Shown here one piece after another: positions 23,082 to 31,672 of a stretch of 64,000 nt of DNA. The notes under the pieces are model-generated. The model did no database searches, was not told the origin of the DNA, and was given only the letters and a program-made list of their open reading frames with translations. Position 1 is the first letter of the stretch; the number at the start of each line of letters is the position of its first letter. The DNA lies in NCBI GenBank assembly GCA_032433595.1, contig JASWJB010000013.1:62001-126000 (forward strand). The letters are read 5' to 3'. The position numbers were made by a program, and so were the translations under genes. This DNA comes from Conoideocrella luteorostrata (taxonomy: Eukaryota > Ascomycota > Sordariomycetes > Hypocreales > Clavicipitaceae).

Positions 23082-23636
23082 TTAACGGTACCCAGTTCCT
23101 TTAAATCCATGGCTAGGATGTCCCTTGCCTTTGCTTTCCATGACTGCCAATCCTTCACCTTTTTGAGACTCAATCAATGTCATGCCGATATGTTTTTGGT
23201 AAAAGGGCACTGATCTTTCCCAGTCCGCTGTGAACAAGACGGTTCGCCGTAAGTGTGGCATAGCCTCAAGAGCTTCGCCGACGCATTGAACCAACCAGCT
23301 TCCTAACCCTTTACCTTGATACATTGGATCTACCCACACATCCGTAAGATAAACAAATGTTATAAAGTCGGTCACACATCGAGCCATGCCAACGAGTTTC
23401 AATGGCGACGTGGAGCTCCGCAAATCGTGGGCTGGGTCTTGCTCATACATGCCGAAAGAAAGTGAATTGTCTATAGCTTCCTGCGCGGCTTGAAGTGGCA
23501 ATGTTTTCGCCCAATAAAACTCATCGGAGTCGAATATTTCAATGACGGTGGATATCGGAATTAGGTTGGGATTGGTGGATATGAAGAAACCCCCCTTCTC
23601 CCACGTTCGGCTCTGGAACTCTGTTTTGATGGACAT
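23082..23636 (-). CDS. GNAT-family N-acetyltransferase
   Basis: Single exon, 184 aa. After an N-terminal arm the chain shows LVGMARCVTD, the strand YLTDVWVDPMYQGKGLG (acetyl-CoA pyrophosphate-binding motif A, Q/R-x-x-G-x-G/A in the form QGKGLG), SWLVQCVGEAL and the motif B end PFYQKHIGMTL. These are the canonical GNAT elements. The family transfers acetyl from acetyl-CoA to amines or lysines. The substrate cannot be read from sequence, and the closest style is the fungal-bacterial small-molecule GNATs. A run of about 19 A lies upstream of the start (about 23702-23720). Confidence 0.85.
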   Translation of the reverse strand: MSIKTEFQSRTWEKGGFFISTNPNLIPISTVIEIFDSDEFYWAKTLPLQAAQEAIDNSLSFGMYEQDPAHDLRSSTSPLKLVGMARCVTDFITFVYLTDVWVDPMYQGKGLGSWLVQCVGEALEAMPHLRRTVLFTADWERSVPFYQKHIGMTLIESQKGEGLAVMESKGKGHPSHGFKGTGYR

Positions 23637-24466
23637 CGTAGCAGATTGACTATGGTGCGTGCGGATATTGATAGACTAGAAATTCTTTAAGAGCCACTTA
23701 CCAAAAAAAAAAAAAAAAAAACCTCCAGAGGCATTCTTAAATTACGAATACGGGTCGTCAACAGGGCAACGCCATGAGTTCCAGCTGGGTGCCTCGATTA
23801 AGAAATATGGGTCAGGCGCACTGATGCGTTGTAAAGGTGGTACGGAGTACGGAGTAGAGTAGTATGAGTTCGGGCCCATCTTTCATTGGCTCAGGTTGGC
23901 AGTTCCTTCAATAAGACCATGTCGAGTTTTCACGCTTACGAGTCCCTGAATGGGCGGGTTAGGACACTAGAGGGTCCCGTAGAGCATACGCGCCTGTAAT
24001 CAGTAGCAGCCAACATTGGCCGCCATTCTGTATGCGGCCTGCTGGGCAATTGTGGACAGATGAACCAGGCTGAGATAGACTTGATGAATAATTTCATGCA
24101 GCCGCTCCCGAAATGGCCTTTTGTTAACGTATGATAGTCTATTATTACGTGATTGAAGGCAAAAGAGTACACTGTATTCACCACATCGGGCCATGTGGTT
24201 CGGAACGCATGGGCAATTAGGGACTGGGCGACCGAACGCTACCGTGCGGTAGAAACAAAAACATTACTACTTAAAGTCTACGGATGACTCGTTCTTACCT
24301 TCTCCTGATGTAGTGTGAACATTAGTTGGCTGTAATGGATCCTGTAAGAGAAGAAGAAGAGTAAGAGGAATGCCCCCGAGCGCGCCGTATAAAGAGGCAC
24401 ACTAGGGTGGCCACGCGACCTTGTCCGCAATTGCTTACACGCTTGACCAGAGATTCCAACAGATTG
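23637..24466. other. Intergenic, nothing recognised
   Basis: Contains a poly(A) run (about 23702-23720) and a partial direct repeat TACGGAGTACGGAGTA (23841-23856). No gene is supported. Confidence 0.4.
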
Positions 24467-25444
24467 CTATTTACCACCACCTACTTCGGCTGGCTGCTCA
24501 TAAAAGATCAAACATCGTACTTCGATGCTTTGACGCCCCCTTGCGCCCGTTGGCGTTGCTGGACCAAAGAATGCCGTATGAGGTGTCAATCCTGCGACGC
24601 CTTCCGTCCCCCCTCCTTGACCCTGACTCTTTGAGTCGAAGCATTTAATGAACATGACCTCGTTCGGGGTCATGTTCTTCATATAGTAGAACTTGTGTCT
24701 GGAATTGGGCTTCACCGCCCATTGCTCACCTGCAGCGAAATGTTAATCACGGTTAAAAGCTTTTTACCAAGTACCTTCCAGCTGACCTTTTACTTCGTAT
24801 CCTTCAGTTGAGTTGGCAGATTGTGGATCTGGACAGATCTCGCTTTGAGCAGCACCGTCGGCCAGGCTTGTCTGCTTTGGATACAAGAGGTTCACCTTGA
24901 TCAAGTCATCAGGAGTTGTTGTACTCCAGTCAATCACTGCTAGTGGAAAGTCTGATGCGGGATATGCAATCGGTCGCCACACATTAATTATTTGATATCG
25001 GCCCTTGATAAGTGATTCGACCTCGTGGGAGCAAACATGCCGTCTTACTCGCATTTCCGCAGCAAATGATGTCTGATCCACGTGAACTTGTTGAACCGGT
25101 TGCCGTGGTGCCGACTTCTCCCGCCGACGAATGGTGTGATCGAATATAACAACTTTTTTCACCCCTGGTAATTTCCTCCGCAGTAGTGACTCTACCTCAG
25201 CGTAGTACCCCGTTCGCACGGCGGCCTCGTCTGTGAAGGACGTTTCCGTCGGTGGTGAGTTATATACGTCAAACCCAGAAACATCTATTCCAAAGTCGAG
25301 CTCCGAAGTGCGGATGTCGGTAACAGAGCGTCGACGCTCAATACGGCCATATGACGTGACATCGCTGTCGACCTTCGTCCAGGCTTCAGGTCCATTATCC
25401 TGGATGGAAGCTGGATCAAGGTAGCGAAAGTTTCCAGTAGTCAT
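24467..25444 (-). CDS. AsaB/CmcJ-like oxygenase family protein
   Basis: Two exons (24775-25444 and 24467-24729, 45 bp intron) give 310 aa, usual for the fungal family annotated as hydroxylase/desaturase AsaB or related to the 7-alpha-cephem-methoxylase chain (CmcJ). Visible family features are the opening FRYLDPAS, VVIFDHTIRRRE (the FDHTIRR block with the conserved His), VHVDQT, INVWRPI and the C-terminal IKCFDSK with a following HTAFFGP and IEVRCLIFYE. The set FDHTIRR ... VHVDQT ... NVWRPI is diagnostic. Members often occur in secondary-metabolite clusters. The chemistry of most is unknown, and an Fe(II)-dependent oxygenation is assumed by relation. It stands alone here between a GNAT gene and repeats. 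Confidence 0.85.
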
Positions 25445-26270
25445 GGGGCAAGGTTAAAGCGGTGCGGGCGATTGCAAAGATGTGTGGTCACTGAGCACGC
25501 GTGAGAGTGATGACAACGTGCCTGAGCGTCTTATTATTGTTTGTTGATTAATATTATGAATAAGACTAGAGAAGAGGCATGTGGAGCAACTTGTACGACT
25601 CAAGCCAGAGTTGACGCCATGCATTTGTCATTTGTCAGCATATGGATTGCGGTCCAGAAGGCGTAGCCTGTTATTGTAACATGAGGAATTTTGGATCCGA
25701 CGTCCGACACAACTAAACATTTGGCGGCGGTCGCTGTGGGTTGATTCAGTTAAATCAGGGAGAAAGAAAATTATCCTCGTGTGCCGAGTACAAAGTACGG
25801 TGTACACTGTCCCACCTCAAGTGGCCTATGGCAGATCGATCCGTTTGCCAAGGTTTCCGAGTGACGGCTTTGCGCCTTTTCGGCTTTGCGTCTTTTCGGC
25901 TATGCGGCTTTTCGGCTATATGCACAAGTACTCGCGCAATATAGATTAAGTGAATAAATAATGTAACATGTAAGACGTACATGGACTGCAATAGCCTCAA
26001 GACACGCAACGTCTACGAATTCTGCCCTTGAATTGGTGCACAATGCCTCTGACATCCCACCTCATCAAACCCACGACATCCGGAGCACCAAAGACGTGGT
26101 AGAATGGCGACTTTCTCGCGTCCGCCGACAGGCAGTTGTTGCAGCTTGAAGCCATTAAATGCATGCTTGAACTCACCCCTATTGTAGTGGTCTCAAAGTC
26201 TTTCCGACGAGAGCATACAGAAAATGGTCGAGAACTCTTTATGTGTAAGACTTTGTTCCGGTAATGAGAA
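25445..26270. other. Intergenic with minisatellite
   Basis: No gene is supported. The notable content is the 16-bp tandem repeat at 25865-25922. The right edge is a solo LTR with target duplication. Confidence 0.45.
25865..25922 (+). repeat. 16-bp minisatellite, about 3.6 copies
   Basis: Units of CGGCTTTGCGCCTTTT type follow head to tail (25865-25880, 25881-25896, 25897-25912, then a partial unit) with one to three substitutions each. No reading frame uses it. Confidence 0.85.
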
Positions 26271-26472
26271 TGTTGGAATTTTGCCGCCAAAGCACTCAAC
26301 AAGAGCACAAGACGAGTCACGTGGTCACCTTTCGGCCACCCTATTTATACGAGCATCGTAGGCATCGTATCTTGACTTGTTTTTCCCCTCTTAGATAGAC
26401 AGAGACTATTATTGAATATATTGCATTTGAAGCCGATGATCTAGATCATTGCACAACCCTGTGCAACCCACA
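26271..26472 (+). mobile_element. Solo LTR, family copy A, TSD GAGAA
   Basis: A 202 bp element starts TGTTGGAAT and ends CAACCCACA. It is flanked by GAGAA on both sides (26266-26270 and 26473-26477), a perfect 5-bp target duplication. It contains the shared core GTCACGTGGTCACC (26316-26329), a TATA-like TATTTATACGA, a pyrimidine/TTAGATAGACAGA block and the 3' GTGCAACCCACA. With no internal region, it is a solo LTR left by recombination between two LTRs. The presumed parent superfamily (Copia or Gypsy) cannot be told from the LTR alone. Confidence 0.9.
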
Positions 26473-26522
26473 GAGAATTTGCATCTTCAAATGATAGGGT
26501 TCGCGCGTATGGTCACAGATTA

Positions 26523-26905
26523 TGTCACTTTTGGCTATCTAGGCCACGAGTAAGTGGATGAATCGCGTCAGGGCAAGGGCTTAGCCCCATAGAGGATGTG
26601 ATGTTTGAGCGAGGGGTTGGATGTGTCGGAAGCGACAGTATGGAAGTGGAATGGAATGAGATAGAATGCATATAAATTGATGAACGTGATAATAGATGAT
26701 TCTTCTTGTTCTTGATGCCCCTTCCAAATCCTTCCAAATGCCTCCTATTTATCCTGCGCGATAGCCTCCTTCCGGCCGCCTTGTTGTCTGAGACTGCTGG
26801 AATCCCTTGCCAAGCACTAGGAAGCACGGGGCGTAACCCTGCGGCCAGGATATTTATACGACGATAGATGCTCGTCTCCTGCTTTGGCGACAATATTTAT
26901 AGACA
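26523..26905 (-). mobile_element. Composite LTR-like relic at the hydrolase 3' end
   Basis: On the minus strand a 383 bp block starts TGTCTATAAATA and ends AAAAGTGACA (TGTC/GACA ends), with a TATA-like GATAAATAGG and a long C/T-rich U5-like part. The flanking 5-mers do not match, so it is not an intact solo LTR. Inside it, 26795-26875 on the plus strand clearly resembles the first part of the solo LTR family (CCAAGCAC-TAGGAAGCAC, GGCCAxGATATTxATACGACGAT). It is probably a rearranged or nested remnant. Confidence 0.5.
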
Positions 26906-27727
26906 GGCCTCTATAAACCTCAGAAGCGCCAGTTCAAACACTTCTGGCGCTTCCCAAAACGGTGCATGGCCAAGCCCTGGGAGTCGGTGGCAACGACCCT
27001 CCCAAAGATTTGCCCACTCCAAAGTGTCAATATAGTCCAGATTCACAAATGGCTCCTCGCCGCCATTCACGACTCCAAATAGGACATTTCTTTCCTCTGC
27101 AACAATTCTAACCTGATCAACACCCGAGTTGGCTCTAAATGCCTGAAACATGAGTCGTCGTGCTTTCCCATCCGTTCGGAGTATGTCAAGTTTTTGCCAC
27201 TCCTTGAAAGAATTTCCAATAGCCTCATGGCAGTACTGATATGCTTCTTCATGGCTGAGGTGCTCTTGACCTGTCAGGTGCATATGAGGTGAATCATGTT
27301 TGAAAGCTTTGGATACGCTTGGCCCGCTGCTGGGCGGAGTTCCGACGAGCAAAACCCCTCTAATTCGGGCAATTTGATTATCTGGGGTGCCCATCTCAAG
27401 AGCAATATGACCACCAAGGCTCCAACCTAGTATCACAACGTCCTTTACACACAAAGTTGTTAGAACTTCGAGAAGGCACGAGGCATATCCACTCATGGTG
27501 TAAGCTAGCTCTGGATCAATAGCATTGCTTGAAGATCCATGACCAGGCAGATCACATGCCACGATACAGTATCTATCGCTAATAGCTCTTGATTTAATGA
27601 TATATTGGAAGATCTTGCTACTTGAACTGTTGCCGTGTATCAACAGCAAGGTAGGTTCACTGGCAGCAAGACCTCCCATGACCACGTGGATCAGGCCATG
27701 CGATGTTTTGACAGTACGGGTCGGCAT
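26897..27727 (-). CDS. Alpha/beta-hydrolase
   Basis: Single exon, 276 aa, full length for the classical alpha/beta-hydrolase fold. Blocks in order are LLLIHGNSSSS (oxyanion HGN), DLPGHGSSS, the nucleophile elbow VILGWSLGGHIALEMG (G-W-S-L-G), and a C-terminal GLGHAPFWEAPE that supplies the catalytic His. An acid is expected near the FGVVNGGEEPF/NLDYID region. Such enzymes include esterases, epoxide hydrolases and lactonases; the substrate is not evident. The last codons (Cys, Leu, stop) fall inside an LTR-like block (26523-26905), so the original 3' end may have been replaced. No intron is needed. Confidence 0.85.
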   Translation of the reverse strand: MPTRTVKTSHGLIHVVMGGLAASEPTLLLIHGNSSSSKIFQYIIKSRAISDRYCIVACDLPGHGSSSNAIDPELAYTMSGYASCLLEVLTTLCVKDVVILGWSLGGHIALEMGTPDNQIARIRGVLLVGTPPSSGPSVSKAFKHDSPHMHLTGQEHLSHEEAYQYCHEAIGNSFKEWQKLDILRTDGKARRLMFQAFRANSGVDQVRIVAEERNVLFGVVNGGEEPFVNLDYIDTLEWANLWEGRCHRLPGLGHAPFWEAPEVFELALLRFIEACL

Positions 27728-29358
27728 CTCAACAAATCAATTCGAGGCTCGAAGAAAGTGATGGTGAAGATATTACTCCTTTGAGGTATCAATATGGGTG
27801 AAGTATGACTCTCAAAATGAGGGGCTCGTGCAATTAATTTCACCAACTAAAGTTCAAGACATTTGCTGACCCGCGGAGGCCAGCTTTTAAGTTCAGTAAT
27901 TCAAGCATAGTGCTGGTGATGTACCCTTCAGGAAATGCGCAGTGAGATGTTCTCACAGACAAAGAGCAAACGGGTGGGTGTATCCAATAGAAAATCATTC
28001 CGCTTGTTCCATCCTAAATTTCGAAAGAGGTAAATCATAATGCCGGCGTCTTGCATTCTATGGTGTGTATATCCACTTTTGCCGGCGTCGCCGAGGGGCT
28101 TTTTTCTTTTTCTTTTGGTTGTAAGGATTTATTATCTATTTATATTATTAATACACCAGAGGACTATTGTGATTTTGCATCTTGTCTTCGAATACTTTTT
28201 CGAAAAATGCCTTATGTGTTGAACTTGCTTAAAGAAATTAGTCTGCGATACGTTGTTTTTCAATACTTTTCAATTTATTATCTTCAAAAGAAGGATAACC
28301 TAGCTTTTACTATTCTCCATTATACTAAGTTAAATTTCGGCTTTATAGACTTTGTGTAATTGCCTAATAGGTGATATAATAGCAGATGCCGCGTCTTGCT
28401 GGATTCACTAACATTTGTGGTTGAGTTTTAGTCATTCAAAGATGGAGCTTCTGCATAAAACGTACTTCCGGATATGTTGATGTATGCGTTTCCGAAAATC
28501 GTTCTAACGAATGACCCGAGCCTATGTTCAATTGCGCCTAGGGCATTTCCCAAGATCAATCAATTCACAATAGCTCGAATACCATATAGAAGAGCCGCGT
28601 CCCGCTCTAAATGGGGCTATTGACCTGTCTTTCAAACACTAACTATTGTTTGCGACGACCACAACACCAGAGTTTTGACCAGAACCAAAATTTTAATGCT
28701 CGCATGCTGAAGCATAACCCCAGATGATTGCTTTACCATCTTCATCGAACAGCTATGACGATCGCTCGTTAAACTGGTTAGCATTAGGTGGTGCTAAGGA
28801 TCCGTCTTCGATTGGTTCAAAATTATAAACTTCATCATCTGCGATCACTCCCGGATCCATCGATAGTTGGCCGCCTACAATGTAAGTAATCTCTTAGCGC
28901 TGAACGGAAAGGCTTTCTATTGGCTATAATTCACTGCAATCGCAAGCTGACCCATCGCAATTAAAATAGCGCAGTATGCAGGAGAATCTCAGTCATTACT
29001 TACTTAATTAGTGTCTACTGTAATAGGGCCTGTTCCCGCTTTTCACCTAATCATAACTACATAATAACCCTCGTAACGGGCCCCGTTCCCGCCCGTACCT
29101 AAATTGTCCCATTCAGCCAATAATTACACCGATATGCCTGATCTGTGCTCGTCCAAGTAGAGTAGTAACGCGTGCAAGAACTAAAGTAGAATTAACTACC
29201 TTATGCTCTTCTCTTTTTTTTTTTGCTTTGTTTTGAAGCATTCTACCGTAAAAGCAACTGCTAGCTTTTAACTCCTCTTACTACTGTTCAAAGAATAATA
29301 GCGCTAGGCCGCAAAACAAGAACTTTGATATTCGTTCCACGGAATTCGTTGATAAAAC
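27728..29358. other. AT-rich intergenic region
   Basis: About 1.6 kb without a gene. 28040-28380 is strongly AT-rich with open frames full of Phe/Leu/Ile/Tyr codons and no motif, typical of decayed repeats. Around 29025-29105 there is a GC-rich patch with GTTCCCGC and GGGCCCCGTTCCCGCCCGTA, reminiscent of subterminal sequence of fungal hAT elements. No second end was found. Confidence 0.4.
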
Positions 29359-29555
29359 TGTGGGTTGGTGTGCATGATTGACCTAGGTCAATTGCTTCAA
29401 AATGCAAAAAACAATGTATTTAAGTCTGTCTATCTAAGAAGAGGAAAACAAGTGAGGGTTAAACGCTCGATATCGCCGTATAAATATCGTAGCGGAAAGG
29501 TGACCACGTGACCTGCTCCGTGCTTCCTATTGTGCTTGACGGCAGTATTCCAACA
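29359..29555 (-). mobile_element. Solo LTR, family copy B, TSD AAAAC
   Basis: A 197 bp element in minus orientation reads TGTTGGAATACTGCCG at its start and ACCAACCCACA at its end. It is flanked by AAAAC on both sides (29354-29358 and 29556-29560), a perfect 5-bp duplication. It carries the same CACGTG core (29499-29512 on the plus strand), the TATA-like ATATTTATACGGCGATAT and the TTAGATAGACAGA block as copies A and C, but has diverged at many sites. No internal domain is present. Confidence 0.9.
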
Positions 29556-29971
29556 AAAACATTGCTGAAGGCCTTCTGGGCTGCTTTTTTGTAGTGATAT
29601 TCAGCCTCGCAAAGGAAATGGCAGGGTCTTCAGGCCAATGACAGAGCCAATATTGAGAATCATGCCAGCCTCGCGAGGTATCACAGACCGTTTTAGCACT
29701 GCAAGGGTCATGACAATTATAACTATATTATATTGGTATCGTTCATGGTGAAGATTTCTTTGATCTCGAGCTCCGGAACCATGTATGGCTACAATGGCTA
29801 ACCCCCTTACGCTCTATCACGGTGAAAACGTGAAGACTCACCGTCCGTATTATCATGCTCGCAATCAGCCAAGACCCAGTCAGTGCCTTGCTATTCTGGG
29901 ATAGCCTACGACGGGCCGAGGATAGAATATCATATTTTCAAGGTTGCTTTTTCAAGGGCTGATAGACGGCA
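29556..29971. other. Intergenic, nothing recognised
   Basis: About 0.4 kb between a solo LTR and the 3' end of the GFA-domain gene. No gene is supported. Confidence 0.4.
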
Positions 29972-30928
29972 CTATCTCGCTCGCTCCAAGTCTGTATTGT
30001 ACTCGGGGGGCCATTCCAGCCAACTCTCTGCCCTGACTCCCTCTGGAGCTGCGAGAACACCTACTGAAACTTCTAGTCTACTCCCGTCTCCTTTGATAAG
30101 AAACACGGCTGCACCACAGACTCCACAGAACTTCTTCCTAGCATCGGCAGACGACCACCAAGTCTTCAACGTCCCAAAATCCCGACATAATGGGTATGAA
30201 ACAAAACCATTTTCATCTAGCAGGATGTTCTCCGACTCCGTCTCAAATGTGGCCGTAGCATATGGTTCCATACCATTGTCCAAATGACAGGAGTTATAGT
30301 GGCCCAGCTTCACCTGACTCTTCAACCCGTTCGCGGGCCGCATTATCCAGAATTCAACTCCTCGGCATTTGCAACGGGCATGCGGGTTATCGCAAGGTAC
30401 TAATGAAGATCTTGGCTTCTGGGGTGAAACCCAATATAGCGGTAACTGTTGCCCTTCCTTGGGGTGACCAGGCCATCGTGCTACTCGCTTGTTGTTCAGA
30501 AATTGTACTGCGTTCGTGATCCCACCATCAATCGTATCTTCCACATATTCGTGCTGCGGGTGATAGAAATTTGTGGCGGCAATGATTGATCCACACGTGG
30601 CGAACCATGTCGCTATCATGGCGTTTCGGTCTTTGGGCAGGACGCGTGCCAACATATGCATTCCACAAACTGGACAAAAGTAATGAGTGATGCGATCTTT
30701 CGAAAATTCATACCCACTCAATTTCTGAAGTAGTTCTTCGCTGGGTCGGTATTCGTGCTCTGATAACAACGGTATACTCGTGAAGCAGAGACCTCCGGAC
30801 ATCTGACGGCACGATGTACAATGGCAATGGCAACCTTCGATAGGAAACGCGGTTTCTGGCAGAGAAATATTGTGTTTAATCGTGCCGCAGGCGCATGTGG
30901 CCTTGAGAATGTGTTCCTGTTGTACCAT
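29972..30928 (-). CDS. Protein with two GFA (CENP-V/Mss4-like) domains
   Basis: Single exon, 318 aa, about twice the length of a single GFA protein. Domain 1 (about residues 8-130) has the zinc ligands CACG, CHCTSCRQMSG and FCPVCGMHM. Domain 2 (about 185-300) has CKCRGVEF, SCHLDNG and FCGVCGAAVF. The GFA fold binds one or two zinc ions. The name comes from a bacterial enzyme once linked to glutathione-dependent formaldehyde activation, but most fungal members have no proven reaction. Domain 2 lacks the CxxC of the CHCxxC block (only one Cys in NSCHLDNG), so its second metal site may be altered. The start is the first ATG of the frame. Confidence 0.88.
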   Translation of the reverse strand: MVQQEHILKATCACGTIKHNISLPETAFPIEGCHCHCTSCRQMSGGLCFTSIPLLSEHEYRPSEELLQKLSGYEFSKDRITHYFCPVCGMHMLARVLPKDRNAMIATWFATCGSIIAATNFYHPQHEYVEDTIDGGITNAVQFLNNKRVARWPGHPKEGQQLPLYWVSPQKPRSSLVPCDNPHARCKCRGVEFWIMRPANGLKSQVKLGHYNSCHLDNGMEPYATATFETESENILLDENGFVSYPLCRDFGTLKTWWSSADARKKFCGVCGAAVFLIKGDGSRLEVSVGVLAAPEGVRAESWLEWPPEYNTDLERAR

Positions 30929-31672
30929 CGTCTTGTAACGATCACGCGAGGAAGTGCTGCGCTCCGATGTCTCGATCTAGTCTTAAATCTCCAAGCCGGG
31001 ACTGAACAGCGTTAGATGAAAGAAAACTTGTGATCACGTAATTGCGCGTGATAACTTTCACGCTGATCCTGCGACCAAGGGTAGATGGAGTCTGAGAAGC
31101 AAAGTGAGAATACTGGGGGGTAGCTAGTCAATATTAATTCCACCAACCTGGCAAGCATCAAAAAACCCCACGTTTCTGATTTGCTAGGTGTCCGTTTGAG
31201 TTTCCGCAGCTCTAGATTGTGTCGACAAGCGCACGAATCGAGTCAGGCCAAGGCCGCCGTGGGTATGATTTCCAAATTACCTGCTAGCCAAATCGGGCTA
31301 GTCTCGTCGGTCGCTGATCGGAAATTCCACAATAATACCGCAATCTAGGATTGAAACTTGAATGACTTACCTACGTACGGAACCAGGCTGACGCGTTAAA
31401 ACTTCAGTCAAATCAGGATACTTAACATAAATGCAATGCGCAAGGATAACTAATATCTTTCTGAAATAAAAACTCAAAGCCCAGCGCTAATACCCTAAGG
31501 GCGTCTCAAATTCCCGCACAAAATACAAACTAGTGAAGAGATAAGAGTTACATAAAGGACACATATTACTTAGTTAAAATACTGCTCTAGCTCTTTACCG
31601 ATCAACCCTAATATATACCTAAATACCTAAGTAGGATGACTATCTTAAAAATTATATTCTATTACATCCTGC
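30929..31672. other. Intergenic, nothing recognised
   Basis: About 0.7 kb. 31380-31670 is AT-rich. No gene or repeat is supported. Confidence 0.4.
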
